From positions 62,001-126,000 of the forward strand of contig JAAXKQ010000002.1 in the NCBI GenBank assembly GCA_025612245.1: a stretch of 64,000 nucleotides of DNA. Direction: 5' to 3'. Source of the stretch: Ignavibacteria bacterium (lineage in GTDB: Bacteria; Bacteroidota; Ignavibacteria; Ignavibacteriales; SURF-24). A program made the position numbers and the translations under genes. A model generated the notes under the pieces. That model was not told where the DNA came from, searched no databases, and saw nothing but the letters and a program-made list of their open reading frames with translations. Shown here in pieces: positions 1 to 8,651 of the stretch; position 1 is the stretch's first letter; each line of letters starts with the position of its first letter.

Positions 1-1
1 T

Positions 2-379
2 TATACGGGTATCCACGGGTCCGATAACAAAGGCCTCGAAGGACTTGCCTTTGATGACAAGAATACGCTTTTCGTCTTAAAGGAAAAGGACCCGGCTTCG
101 GTCTTTTTACTCGATGATAACTTCGAAGTATTAAAGCAATATAGCTTGAACTTTGCAGATGACCTTTCCGACATGGATTTCGACCCGACATCTGGCAACT
201 TTTTTATTCTGAGTGATGAATCACGATCTGTTTATGTATGGAACCCTGCCGGTAGGCTAGTAAAAAAGTATCTGCTTGCGTTGACAAAATGTGAAGGCAT
301 TGCAGTCAATCCTGTAAAGAAAAAAATTCTAATCGTAAATGACGCGCTTAATACACTGTATGAGTATGAATACAAATAA
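2..379 (+). CDS. SdiA-regulated-type beta-propeller protein, C-terminal part
   Basis: Frame 2 is open from the left edge to a TAA at 377-379, so this is the last ~125 codons of a gene whose start lies outside the window. The visible part reads as propeller blades: KGLEGLAFDD, then DLSDMDFDPTSGNFFILSDES, then KCEGIAVNPVKKKILIVND. The repeated pattern of a D/EG(L/I)A(F/V)(D/N) strand followed by a strand ending in xxVxNDxLNTLYEY is what I associate with the SdiA-regulated (esterase-like phytase/SMP-30-like) propeller family, usually periplasmic or membrane-anchored. An internal ATG at 146 is not the start, because the reading frame and family pattern continue upstream. Substrate unknown. Confidence 0.6.
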   Translation, partial: YTGIHGSDNKGLEGLAFDDKNTLFVLKEKDPASVFLLDDNFEVLKQYSLNFADDLSDMDFDPTSGNFFILSDESRSVYVWNPAGRLVKKYLLALTKCEGIAVNPVKKKILIVNDALNTLYEYEYK

Positions 380-498
380 TCCGAAGATGGGGGCTTCGAC
401 AAAACCGGCCTGAAGTGACCCTGAAAACCGTTGCCCCGGGTTATATTCTGCAGGTTTGTAACTTGTATTTGAAAAGTAAAATTCCCTTCAGCTTCATG

Positions 499-1245
499 CT
501 ACTTAAGGCTTCCTTCAATTTTACTGATAAGATGCTTCATCCTGTCGTAATGAGTTCCTTTCCAGTATATCCTCAGGCACTCAGGGCAGCGGTAAAATTC
601 CGCCTGCGACTCCCGGACCTTCGGGGGCAGATCGTCTAAAACGTCTTCCTTGTTTACGCTTTCAAGCACGCCGTTACATTCCATGCAGCGCGAGAATTCG
701 CTTAAGTCCCTTCGGAGGTGAAATCTAAAAATTACCTCGCGGGTCTGCTCCAAAGGTTCCTCGCTTCTTATCCAGTAGCCATGAGTCACGTCGTTGCGCT
801 TAAGAAGGTTCCTGTCGCGAGTCAGTATGGTCCTTCTTTTCTCGAGTGAAATATTTACGAGGTCGTCTTTCGAGTAATTATTGCTGTAAAGCGTATCCAG
901 CCCCAGCATTCTCATATAGCGGGCAAGTTTTCCCAAATGCACGTCCAGCACGAACTTCGGCTCTCTTAAGGGTTTATTTCTCAGATGCGTCAGGTCCCGT
1001 ACGTCAAAGGACTCAAAAACGGGGTAAACAGTTATGTCGTCGTCATCCCGGACGAGGTATGAAAAATCCACCGAATGCCCGTTTACCAGTATGAGGTCAA
1101 TTTCCGAATGAGGTACGCCAAGCGACTCTATCATGTCCTTTACGGAAGTGCGGTCGGTATAGAGGTGCGTAAATCTTACTTTTTGTTTGTCTTCGGGCAG
1201 AAAGTCGTTCAGCTCCTCATAAAACCTGAGAAATGCCCTGTGCAT
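499..1245 (-). CDS. Mut7-C RNase domain protein with N-terminal ubiquitin-like domain
   Basis: 248 residues, ATG start. The N-terminal ~85 residues look like the Mut7-C ubiquitin fold (SLGVPHSEIDLILVNG, then DDDITVYPVF). The C-terminal ~150 residues look like the Mut7-C PIN-like RNase domain: KFVLDVHLGKLARYMRMLGL, acidic positions in TILTRDRNLLKR, then a zinc-ribbon-like set of cysteines (CMECNGVLE and FYRCPECLRIYWKGTHYDRM). This domain order is standard for bacterial Mut7-C proteins, whose RNA substrate is generally unknown. It lies downstream of the penicillin-binding protein on the same strand, but a 17-bp hairpin (1326-1364) separates them. Family call is firm; function beyond probable RNase is not. 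Confidence 0.85.
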   Translation of the reverse strand: MHRAFLRFYEELNDFLPEDKQKVRFTHLYTDRTSVKDMIESLGVPHSEIDLILVNGHSVDFSYLVRDDDDITVYPVFESFDVRDLTHLRNKPLREPKFVLDVHLGKLARYMRMLGLDTLYSNNYSKDDLVNISLEKRRTILTRDRNLLKRNDVTHGYWIRSEEPLEQTREVIFRFHLRRDLSEFSRCMECNGVLESVNKEDVLDDLPPKVRESQAEFYRCPECLRIYWKGTHYDRMKHLISKIEGSLK

Positions 1246-1325
1246 TTATCTCTCGTGTAGTATTATTATTAAATATAAAAGTAAAATATGGAGTAAATAA
1301 AAGGGGATTATGTGGTATAATTATG

Positions 1326-1364
1326 CCTAAGGGGATAAAGTGCCTTACACTTTATCCCCTTAGG
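1326..1364. terminator. 17-bp perfect hairpin between two minus-strand genes
   Basis: Positions 1326-1342 pair perfectly with 1348-1364 around a 5-nt loop. The hairpin lies just downstream of the penicillin-binding protein stop codon (1372) on the minus strand, so transcription termination is the simplest role. There is no clean T-run directly after the stem on the minus strand; the plus-strand side is followed by a T-rich stretch about 15 nt later. It could instead be an mRNA-stabilising stem. Confidence 0.5.
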
Positions 1365-1371
1365 AGTCAAT

Positions 1372-3324
1372 TTAATATTTTTTTCCTATCTGATGCTGGT
1401 GAATGTGGCAGCTTCCCTTAAGAAGAAGGAAGTTTACGGGGTAAAGCTTGCGGCGCGGGCAGCTGCCGGTTGCAGGTTCTCCGGAATCCTCGCAGACTTC
1501 AATGTCCGCTACCGTAGAGGGGCGCCTGAACTGGTTGCCGTAGGATCCTGGGTACTGCAGGTGGGCAACCGACATCATCCTTGCCCATATGGGGGCGCAG
1601 GCACTTCCGCCATACTGAAAGCCTCCGCCCAATTTTCTTGAAGGGTTGTCGTACCCGATCCAGATTGCAGTGGAAAGTCTCGTGTTATATCCCACAAACC
1701 ACACGTCGGCCGAATTCTGTGTCGTCCCGGTTTTTCCTGCGGCAACGCCCTTAAAGTAAGGCTTTACAGAGTTTGCGGTGCCGCCGCTTACTACCTCCTC
1801 AAGTGCCCGCGAGGTCAGATAGGCTGTTGCCGAATCGAGCACCGTTTCTGTATTTGTATGAGCCTGATAAAGCACCCTGCTGTTTTTGTCCTCAATTTTC
1901 AGGATTGAGTAGGGCTTTGCATAGAGCCCTTCTGAGGCAAATACCCCGTAAGCCGCAGCCATTTCAAGCGGCGTTACCTCAGCCGTTCCAAGTGCTATTG
2001 AAGGATATGGCGGAATATTTGATTTAATTCCAAGTCTTGAGGCAAAGGCAGCAACGGAATCGGGGCAGGTAAGGTTTACCATTGCATCGGCAGCGCAGGC
2101 GTTAACCGAGTGCTTGATTGCGTCGATCATTGGCGTCATGGAGTAGGAGAAGCTGCCCGTTGAATTCTCAGGCTTCCATTCCCTGACAGTTCCCGAGTCC
2201 ACCACAATCGGGAAGTCCTTTAGTGGTGTGGCAAGAGTAAAGCCTTTCTCGAGCAGGCTTGCGTATAGGAATGGCTTAAAGGATGAGCCCGGCTGGCGGT
2301 GGATTTCGTCCGTATGATTAAGTCCGCGGGATTCCGAGCTGGGGCTTCCGCCTACCATGGCTTTAATCTTACCCGTGCCGACTTCCACTGAAACCAGCCC
2401 CACCTGTGCCTGTTTCATTGAAGCCGGGAAGCGGCCGTACTGCCAGTTAACGGCGTCCTCTGCGGCTTTCTGTATTTCGTAGTCGAGTGTTGTTGTTATT
2501 TTTAACTGATCGCTGTTTAGTGAAATTCCTCTTGAATTCAGTATTGCGAGCGCCTCCTTGCGCACGTGTTCTAAAAAATGGCGGCCCACCCCCTGGTTCA
2601 TTTTAAGTCCCAAAGGCCGGCTGCGGTAGCGCTCAAACTCTCTTTGGCTTAACTTACCTACCTCCAGGAGGTTGTGTAAAACCTCGTTGCGCCTGTTGAG
2701 GGCCTTCTGCGGGGACTTTGCCGGGTCGTAAGCGCTTGGCGACTGCAGAAGTCCTGCCAGCGTGGCGCTTTCAGTAACTGAAAGCTTGTCCGGGGTTTTG
2801 CTGAAGAATTCCTCTGCAGCTGCCCAAATGCCGTAAGCTCCGTGTCCGAAATAGCAGGTATTGAGGTATAAAAGCAGTATCTGGTCTTTGGTGTATTTCT
2901 TCTCCAATTCCCTTGCAATATTTATTTCCGTGAGCTTGCGTGTAATTGTCTGCTCGCGTGAAAGGAAGAGATTTCTTGCAAGCTGCATCGTAAGTGTGCT
3001 GCCTCCCTGCGTAGAGCCGGAAAGCGTCTTAAGTATGGCACGCCCCAGCCCCTTATACGAAACGCCGTCGTGGTTATAAAAATCCCTGTCTTCGGTGGCG
3101 ATGAGTGAATATATTACCCATTTTGAGATGTAGCCCGTGCTTTTGACCTCAACGCGGTGCTTGTCGCCGTAGTAGCCTATAAGGCGTCCGTCGGCTGAGA
3201 GGGCGTAAGAGGAATACTGAAGCTTGACCGGCGGCAGCTGTGGGTAGATGGTGCCGGAAAGGACAGGCAGAAAAATCAAAATGAAAAGTAGTTCTTTCAG
3301 GTTAAATGTGTTTTTTTTATGCAT
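1372..3324 (-). CDS. Bifunctional penicillin-binding protein (class A, PBP1-type)
   Basis: 650 residues. It polymerises lipid II and cross-links peptidoglycan on the outer face of the inner membrane. GT51 glycosyltransferase motifs are visible: EDRDFYNHDG with catalytic Glu78, QGGSTLTMQLARNLFL (106-121) and LYLNTCYFGHGAYG. The transpeptidase motifs are intact: SSFK with nucleophile Ser347, SVN at 406-408 and KTGT at 531-534. The hydrophobic N-terminus (residues 10-28) ends in SGTIYPQ, which looks more like a cleavable signal than the usual uncleaved anchor. At 650 residues it is compact for the class and has no obvious extra OB or C-terminal domain. The next gene upstream is divergent (zwf). 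Confidence 0.93.
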   Translation of the reverse strand: MHKKNTFNLKELLFILIFLPVLSGTIYPQLPPVKLQYSSYALSADGRLIGYYGDKHRVEVKSTGYISKWVIYSLIATEDRDFYNHDGVSYKGLGRAILKTLSGSTQGGSTLTMQLARNLFLSREQTITRKLTEINIARELEKKYTKDQILLLYLNTCYFGHGAYGIWAAAEEFFSKTPDKLSVTESATLAGLLQSPSAYDPAKSPQKALNRRNEVLHNLLEVGKLSQREFERYRSRPLGLKMNQGVGRHFLEHVRKEALAILNSRGISLNSDQLKITTTLDYEIQKAAEDAVNWQYGRFPASMKQAQVGLVSVEVGTGKIKAMVGGSPSSESRGLNHTDEIHRQPGSSFKPFLYASLLEKGFTLATPLKDFPIVVDSGTVREWKPENSTGSFSYSMTPMIDAIKHSVNACAADAMVNLTCPDSVAAFASRLGIKSNIPPYPSIALGTAEVTPLEMAAAYGVFASEGLYAKPYSILKIEDKNSRVLYQAHTNTETVLDSATAYLTSRALEEVVSGGTANSVKPYFKGVAAGKTGTTQNSADVWFVGYNTRLSTAIWIGYDNPSRKLGGGFQYGGSACAPIWARMMSVAHLQYPGSYGNQFRRPSTVADIEVCEDSGEPATGSCPRRKLYPVNFLLLKGSCHIHQHQIGKKY

Positions 3325-3664
3325 CAGTTCAATACGTGAAAATGTGAAAAATTATGTCTTTTGCTTATCCCATGTTCTTTCTACATTAATTAACATGCAT
3401 GGTTCTCGAATTTTGACCATACAAAATTAAAGCTACTCAATGATAGATGCCAATGAGTTTGAAAAAATGTAAACGGGATTTACTCCGGGGCATTAAAGAA
3501 ACAGGATAAATCTTTTTCTTCCAAGGCTCCCCGGAATTCATCTTAACGAAATGCAGTTCGTTAAATATGCTGCTTTTAGCCTTTTAGAGCGCACGTATTA
3601 TGTCATTATCGTTTTACCGGGGTTATTAGTTAAGTCTTAGTGAAGGTCAATAATTTGTATACAA
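3325..3664. other. Divergent intergenic region between the PBP gene and zwf
   Basis: About 340 bases without a convincing gene. It must hold the promoters of both divergent neighbours, but I cannot assign -35/-10 boxes with confidence. It contains two dyads: TTAACGAA-N6-TTCGTTAA at 3543-3564, and the 12-bp palindrome TTTGTATACAAA at 3654-3665, whose last base is the A of the first possible zwf start codon. Confidence 0.5.
3543..3564. promoter_or_regulatory. Operator-like dyad upstream of zwf
   Basis: TTAACGAA and TTCGTTAA form a perfect 8-bp inverted repeat with a 6-nt spacer, about 100 bases upstream of the zwf start and about 220 bases upstream of the divergent PBP gene. The size and spacing fit a dimeric regulator site. 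No regulator gene is adjacent, and the assignment rests on symmetry alone. Confidence 0.3.
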
Positions 3665-5194
3665 ATGAACGGAAAGAAGGATATGGAAAAGCCGGAAAAT
3701 TGCATTATCGTAATATTTGGCGCCTCGGGTGATCTGACAAAAAGGAAGCTTATCCCGGCGCTTTATAAGCTTTTTGAGCACGACCTTTTGCCAGAAAGGT
3801 TTGCCATACTGGGCGTGGCCAGGACGGAATTAACCGATAAGAAGTTCAGAGACGCGGTATTCCAGTTTACAGGCAGCGGAGAAAGTAATAATGAGCTCCG
3901 GGAGAGGTTCAAACGCCACCTTAATTACATCCATCTTAAGGATTACTCCCCTGCTGAATTTGCCGGGTTGAATAAAAAGCTGAAGTCTTTGGATGCCGAG
4001 CTGGAGACAGGTGGCAACTGCATCTACTACCTGGCAACCCCACCGGGGGCATTTGAAGACATAGTGCTCAGCCTGGGCGTGGAGAAAATGCAGTTCCAGG
4101 GGGAGAATAACTGGAAAAGGCTCATAATCGAAAAGCCTTTCGGCAACAGCCTCGAAAGTGCAAAGGAGTTGAACAGGAGGCTCTGCCGCATCTTTAACGA
4201 AAACCAGATATACCGTATAGATCATTACCTGGGAAAGGAAACCGTGCAGAATATATTTGTTACACGGTTCTCAAACGGTATATTTGAACCTTTATGGAAC
4301 AGGAATTATGTGCACCACGTGGAAATAACGGCGGCAGAAAGCGAAGGCATCGGTTCACGCGGGGGCTATTACGATCAGTCCGGCGCATTGAGGGATATGG
4401 TGCAGAATCATCTTCTGCAGGTGCTTGGACTCATTGCCAAGGAACCCCCGTCTTCAATCAGGAGTGAAGCCGTAAGGGACGAAAAACTGAAGGTATTTGA
4501 GTCCTTAAGGATCATGAAGCCCGAGGACGTGGAAAGCCACGTAATACGCGGGCAGTACGTGGCAAATAAAATAGGACGCGAGATTGTGGCGGGCTACCGT
4601 GAGGAAATGGGCGTGGAGAGAGAGTCGCACACCGAGACCTATGTTGCAATAAAGCTTTTTATAGACAACTGGCGCTGGGGAGGGGTGCCCTTTTACCTGA
4701 GAACGGGCAAAAGGATGCCTGCTGCGGTTACAGAGGCCGTTATACATTTCAGGCCAACCCCGCACAGCCTCTTTAGAGGTATGGACGGAAGCCTGAATCA
4801 GCTGGTTATAAGAATACAGCCCGACGAAGGGATGCTTCTTAAGATCAGCATGAAAGTACCCGGGCGCGGCTATAACGTACAGGAAATTAACATGGATTTT
4901 CACTATTCCGAGCTCGCCGGGCAGTACGTGCCTGGTGCATACGAAAGGCTTCTTTTAGACGCAATTGAAGGAGATACGACGCTTTATGCCAGGGGTGATG
5001 CGGTGGAGGCGTGCTGGAATTTCATTCAGCCCATTGTTGATGCCTGGCAGAAGTACCCCGGCATCAAGCTCTTCGGATACCCTGCCGGAACCTGGGGGCC
5101 GGAGAATGCAGACGATCTGATTGAGGAATCCGGTCTGACCTGGCGTTACCCGTGCCGGAATCTTTCCGGGGAGGGATCGTACTGTGAACTGTAG
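3665..5194 (+). CDS. zwf: Glucose-6-phosphate 1-dehydrogenase
   Basis: 509 residues, full length. It oxidises glucose 6-phosphate to 6-phosphogluconolactone with NADP (or NAD) in the cytoplasm, the entry step of the oxidative pentose phosphate pathway. The nucleotide-binding motif GASGDLTKRKL is at 19-29, EKPFG at 156-160, and the substrate-binding signature RIDHYLGKE with its catalytic His at 184-192. The first ATG (3665) lacks a ribosome-binding site and overlaps a palindrome. A second ATG at 3683 follows AGAAGG and gives an N-terminus closer to the family, so the true start may be 3683. No 6-phosphogluconolactonase or gnd gene follows; zwf appears to stand alone. Confidence 0.95.
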   Translation: MNGKKDMEKPENCIIVIFGASGDLTKRKLIPALYKLFEHDLLPERFAILGVARTELTDKKFRDAVFQFTGSGESNNELRERFKRHLNYIHLKDYSPAEFAGLNKKLKSLDAELETGGNCIYYLATPPGAFEDIVLSLGVEKMQFQGENNWKRLIIEKPFGNSLESAKELNRRLCRIFNENQIYRIDHYLGKETVQNIFVTRFSNGIFEPLWNRNYVHHVEITAAESEGIGSRGGYYDQSGALRDMVQNHLLQVLGLIAKEPPSSIRSEAVRDEKLKVFESLRIMKPEDVESHVIRGQYVANKIGREIVAGYREEMGVERESHTETYVAIKLFIDNWRWGGVPFYLRTGKRMPAAVTEAVIHFRPTPHSLFRGMDGSLNQLVIRIQPDEGMLLKISMKVPGRGYNVQEINMDFHYSELAGQYVPGAYERLLLDAIEGDTTLYARGDAVEACWNFIQPIVDAWQKYPGIKLFGYPAGTWGPENADDLIEESGLTWRYPCRNLSGEGSYCEL

Positions 5195-5360
5195 AAAGGC
5201 TGAAAAATTATGGCGTTAAAAGGAGTATTTTTCTGCAGCAGCAGCTGCTCCTACCCCTACCCTACCCCGGGAGGGGGTGAATTTATGCGTGCTGAATATT
5301 GATAATATCATTCAATTTAATTATTCTATACTAACAGTCATGTAGCATTGATTAAATACG

Positions 5361-5366
5361 AGGAGG
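5361..5366 (+). promoter_or_regulatory. Ribosome-binding site that decides the YtxH start
   Basis: AGGAGG lies one base before the ATG at 5368 but seven bases before the ATG at 5374. Normal Shine-Dalgarno spacing favours 5374 as the start of the YtxH protein. Confidence 0.6.
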
Positions 5367-5373
5367 AATGAAT

Positions 5374-5616
5374 ATGAGTAGAGGAACGATGGGTTTTGTT
5401 TACGGTATATTACTCGGTGGAATTGCAGGAGGTATAACTGCTTTGCTTTATACTCCCGTTTCCGGTAAGAAGATGCGGAAACAGATTATCAAGAAGAAAG
5501 ACGACATAATGGAAGACATGAATGACTACTATGAGGCTGTGGAAGACGTGATAAAAGACGGCAAAAAAAGAGCCGAATCCATAATTGAAGATGCAAGGAA
5601 TATCATTAATATCTGA
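5374..5616 (+). CDS. YtxH-domain small membrane protein
   Basis: About 80 residues. A glycine-rich hydrophobic segment (GFVYGILLGGIAGGITALLY) is followed by the PVSGKKMRKQI motif and a charged, coiled-coil-prone tail. This layout matches the YtxH/gas-vesicle-like family, small inner-membrane proteins often linked to general stress, with no known enzymatic activity. The start at 5374 is preferred to 5368 because of ribosome-binding-site spacing. It is monocistronic: a strong terminator follows at 5641-5669. Confidence 0.8.
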   Translation: MSRGTMGFVYGILLGGIAGGITALLYTPVSGKKMRKQIIKKKDDIMEDMNDYYEAVEDVIKDGKKRAESIIEDARNIINI

Positions 5617-5640
5617 AAATATCCTTTATGTGAAATAAAA

Positions 5641-5669
5641 AAAAGCTTGAGGCAACTCAAGCTTTTTTT
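5641..5669. terminator. Bidirectional intrinsic terminator
   Basis: An 11-bp stem (5641-5651 with 5656-5666) is capped by a GCAA tetraloop, with a T-run after it on the plus strand and an A-run before it. It can terminate both the YtxH gene and the convergent GH18 gene. Confidence 0.85.
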
Positions 5670-5698
5670 ATATAACAATCTATTTCCCTAAAGGATTT

Positions 5699-6979
5699 TT
5701 ATGCGCCTTTTTTTAGGATCGGAGACTTCAGCCATTTGGGCAGAATGTCCTTATAATCAAAGATTTTTCCCTTTTCTTCGAATGGCAGCGCTACAAAAGG
5801 CGCGGAGTTATCGTTGAAGATGAACCTTTTTTCAATTTCTTTCCAGAGTTCCTTGCGCTTTCCGTCATAGCCCAATGCCCAGATTCCAATTCCCCTCAGG
5901 TTTTTCGAAATTGCATAGTCATATTTTATTCCGAGGCTCCTCTGGTCTTCGAACCAGACCTGGTGCCATTCATTGTCCTTCTGGTAGCGAATCCAGGGAA
6001 CACTGTTATACTTATCCCAGAATTTCTTATACCTGTTTTTTTCAGCCTCCAGCATCAGGGCATTGTAAGTAGGGGCTTCCACATACCTAATGCTGACTGC
6101 CTGCGGGTTGCCGGTTTCGGTAACCCAGTGGTTGCCGTAATAAGGCAAGCCCAGGATCAGTTTCTGAGGAGTTGTTGAGGTGACGTCGCCGTATCCGAAG
6201 ACTGTGCTTAAAAGTGTACTCTCAATTGAGTAGTAGGTGCCGTTTAATGAGGCCGGCGGGCCTGCAATATTGCTCCTGTTGTCGAAATACTCATATCCCA
6301 TGATGAATATATAGTCGCAGGCTTCCGAAAGCCCCTTAAAGTTCCAGCCACCCCAGTTGACTGCCGGGCCGGCAAAGGATACTTCATAGGCGGGGAATTC
6401 CCGGTGAATATAGGCGGTTAAATCCCTCATATAGCCGATAATGGCTTCGTTCCTGTCTGCCCTCTTCAGGTTCTCAAAGTCTATGTTTACTCCGTCCAGG
6501 CCGAACTCTACAAGAGTGCTTCTAATATTCTGAAAGCTTCTTTGTCTTGCCTTGCTGTTGGAAAGAATATTGTGAATCTGAAGCGAGTCTGAATTCAGGA
6601 CGGTCATTATGACCTTAACCCCGTTGGTGTGTGCCGAATCAATTACGTCTTTCCATGGCCACATATCCGGGTTTTTGATGTTCCCATCCCTATCGGCCGC
6701 AAAATCAAACACAGCCAGGTGTGAAAGCAGCCTGTACTTGATGTTTTTTACGGCTTCCGGGTATTTCCAGGAAGGCAGGTATCCGAAGACGGTTCCCTTC
6801 AGGTTTCTGTTTACGGGCACTGCCGGTTTATTGACTATGAGCAGTGTCGTGTCGGCATGTTTTTTTTCTTTTACGGCCAGGTGACTGTATTTTTTCCCCA
6901 GCGAACTTATTGAAGGCAAAAACAATAAAAAACCAAAAATCAATGAGGCAAGGATTACCTTTACAGCATTGCTATTCAT
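5699..6979 (-). CDS. Glycoside hydrolase family 18-like exported protein
   Basis: 426 residues with an N-terminal hydrophobic export segment (residues 7-26). The TIM barrel begins near VFGYLPSW (64-71). The active-site strand reads LDGVNIDFENL, with Glu169 as the expected catalytic acid; this Asn-containing variant of DGxDxDxE is common in YaaH/spore-germination-type GH18 enzymes that act on peptidoglycan or other GlcNAc polymers. FIMGYEYFD and GLPYYG supply the later barrel strands, and GIGIWALGYD fits the last one. No LysM or chitin-binding domain is present. It is convergent with the YtxH gene and separated from the operon upstream by 207 bases including a terminator. Likely a cell-wall-active or chitinase-like enzyme; substrate not deducible. 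Confidence 0.85.
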   Translation of the reverse strand: MNSNAVKVILASLIFGFLLFLPSISSLGKKYSHLAVKEKKHADTTLLIVNKPAVPVNRNLKGTVFGYLPSWKYPEAVKNIKYRLLSHLAVFDFAADRDGNIKNPDMWPWKDVIDSAHTNGVKVIMTVLNSDSLQIHNILSNSKARQRSFQNIRSTLVEFGLDGVNIDFENLKRADRNEAIIGYMRDLTAYIHREFPAYEVSFAGPAVNWGGWNFKGLSEACDYIFIMGYEYFDNRSNIAGPPASLNGTYYSIESTLLSTVFGYGDVTSTTPQKLILGLPYYGNHWVTETGNPQAVSIRYVEAPTYNALMLEAEKNRYKKFWDKYNSVPWIRYQKDNEWHQVWFEDQRSLGIKYDYAISKNLRGIGIWALGYDGKRKELWKEIEKRFIFNDNSAPFVALPFEEKGKIFDYKDILPKWLKSPILKKGA

Positions 6980-7141
6980 ACGTTGTCTTTCTCAAGGAAT
7001 AAAATCTTAACCTAAAAACACGGTTAAAACTAAAAAGTTCCGGAAAGCTACCGGAAGGAATATCCACTTATGTTCATTTAAATACAAAAATAACAAAAAT
7101 AGGGAAAGGATCAATGGATTTTGGGAAATGAGCAGAATAAA

Positions 7142-7167
7142 AGGGCATAAAAGGAGTTTTATGCCCT
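7142..7167 (-). terminator. Terminator of the TonB/DUF4249/PEGA operon
   Basis: An 11-bp perfect stem (7142-7152 with 7157-7167) and a 4-nt loop lie 20 bases past the last gene of the operon. On the minus strand the stem is followed by TTTATT. Confidence 0.7.
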
Positions 7168-7186
7168 GGTGTTAATAGGGGAAAAG

Positions 7187-8650
7187 CTAATTCCGCTTGC
7201 GCTTTACCAGTCCTGAATTAGCCGTAGTAATCCACACGTTTCCCCGTGAATCCTCTCTGGCGCAAGTAATGTAATTCGAGGGGAGTTTTGTACTGCCCGT
7301 ATTCCATACCGCCCAGTGCCCAGTATCTGAGAATTTCAACAGCCCCCTGTCTGTGCAAACCCAAACAACGTCATTCTGTATGATGATATTTGTGATATAC
7401 CTGGAAGGAAGTGCTGTATAGTTAGTGCGCCAGGAGTTATTCTCCTGAACGGCGAGTCCCCCTTCGTCTTCTCCCTGGGGGATGTTTCTGGAAAAGCCGG
7501 CCCATACCTGTCCGGAGGTCTGCCCAACAGCCAGGGCCGTAATGTCATGCCCGGGCAGCCCGTATTTTTCTTTTGTATGAGAATTCCATTTTGTGCCGTC
7601 GAATGTCATGAGGCCAAAAAGTCCGACTCCGATCCATACCCTCCCGTCGGGGGAAGCAGCAAGGCCCTGAATTAAGTTAGAGGCCAGCGGGGAGTTGCTT
7701 TTGTTGAATAATTGCCAGTTTGACCCCTGAATTCTGACCAGCCCCTGCATGGTTCCTACCCAGACGGCACCGCTTTTGTCCTGGCAGATGGAGGTAATAT
7801 AGTTATCCGGCAGGATTGAGTTTTCTTTTTTGTAAACGCTCCAGCTGTTTCCGCTCATGACTGCAAGGCCATCTTTGGTCCCTATCCAGAGGTTAGTCTG
7901 ATTTACAAAAGTTAGTACTGTAACGTAGTTATTGGGTATTGGTGAAGTCGTGGTATTAAAGCTTTTCCATGAAAGGCCGTCGTATCTGACCACCCCTTCA
8001 CCCAGCGTGCCGAGCCACATGACCTCATTTTTGTCAAATAAGAGCTGAGTGAGCCTGTCTACCGGAAGCCCGGAATTCTTACTGTTGTATGTAACCCACT
8101 CGGTAGTATCGATAAGCTGAACGTATGTGTATTTGACCTTGTTGCTTTCTACTACAGCTTGCAGGCTGTCGTCCCTGCATCCGGTTTTCCGGTATTTTAT
8201 TCTGTGTGTACCGGGAATGAGCCCCTCCAGTGTGGCAGGGGTAAGCTTGCCTGTATTAAGGCCGTCGAGGAAAATTATGGCATTGTCGGGAGTGGTTTCG
8301 CAGGAGATCTTTCCGTACATCAGAGGGTTGGAATAGTAATCAATAAAAACCTCCTTTTTTTTGTCCTCTTCAATGCTGACCGAAAACGTAGTATCCATGT
8401 AGAGCGGGTACTTCAGAGTTATCCTGTACTCGGCCCCTTCCATCCAGCTCAGGCTGTCGGGTGTGTGCCTGCCGGTATTCTTGCCGTTCAGGTAGATTGA
8501 GGTTCCGGGAGGATTGGAGTTTATGAACAGGTATCCTGTGTGCACGGGCGGGTCGGGTGGACTTACGGAAACATCCTTGTCGCATGAAAATGAAAGGGTT
8601 ATAACTGCCAGCAGGCAAAACATTGCGGGAAGCGTTTTTAATATTCTCAT
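7187..8650 (-). CDS. PEGA-domain lipoprotein with two-component-regulator-type propeller repeats
   Basis: About 487 residues from the ATG at 8650; a longer frame to 8764 only adds sequence inside the preceding gene. A lipoprotein signal ends in LSFSC (Cys23). Two PEGA-like modules follow (GYLFINSNPPGTSIYLNG and GKISCETTPDNAIIFLDG). The remainder is a propeller of repeats with the pattern LPxNYITxxxxDxxGxVWxGTxxGLxxxxGxxW, as in the periplasmic sensors of hybrid two-component systems, but no membrane segment or kinase follows. The start lies one base after the stop of the DUF4249 gene, so it is co-translated with it. Probably a surface or periplasmic binding lipoprotein working with the TonB receptor; ligand unknown. 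Confidence 0.82.
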   Translation of the reverse strand: MRILKTLPAMFCLLAVITLSFSCDKDVSVSPPDPPVHTGYLFINSNPPGTSIYLNGKNTGRHTPDSLSWMEGAEYRITLKYPLYMDTTFSVSIEEDKKKEVFIDYYSNPLMYGKISCETTPDNAIIFLDGLNTGKLTPATLEGLIPGTHRIKYRKTGCRDDSLQAVVESNKVKYTYVQLIDTTEWVTYNSKNSGLPVDRLTQLLFDKNEVMWLGTLGEGVVRYDGLSWKSFNTTTSPIPNNYVTVLTFVNQTNLWIGTKDGLAVMSGNSWSVYKKENSILPDNYITSICQDKSGAVWVGTMQGLVRIQGSNWQLFNKSNSPLASNLIQGLAASPDGRVWIGVGLFGLMTFDGTKWNSHTKEKYGLPGHDITALAVGQTSGQVWAGFSRNIPQGEDEGGLAVQENNSWRTNYTALPSRYITNIIIQNDVVWVCTDRGLLKFSDTGHWAVWNTGSTKLPSNYITCAREDSRGNVWITTANSGLVKRKRN

Positions 8651-8651
8651 C

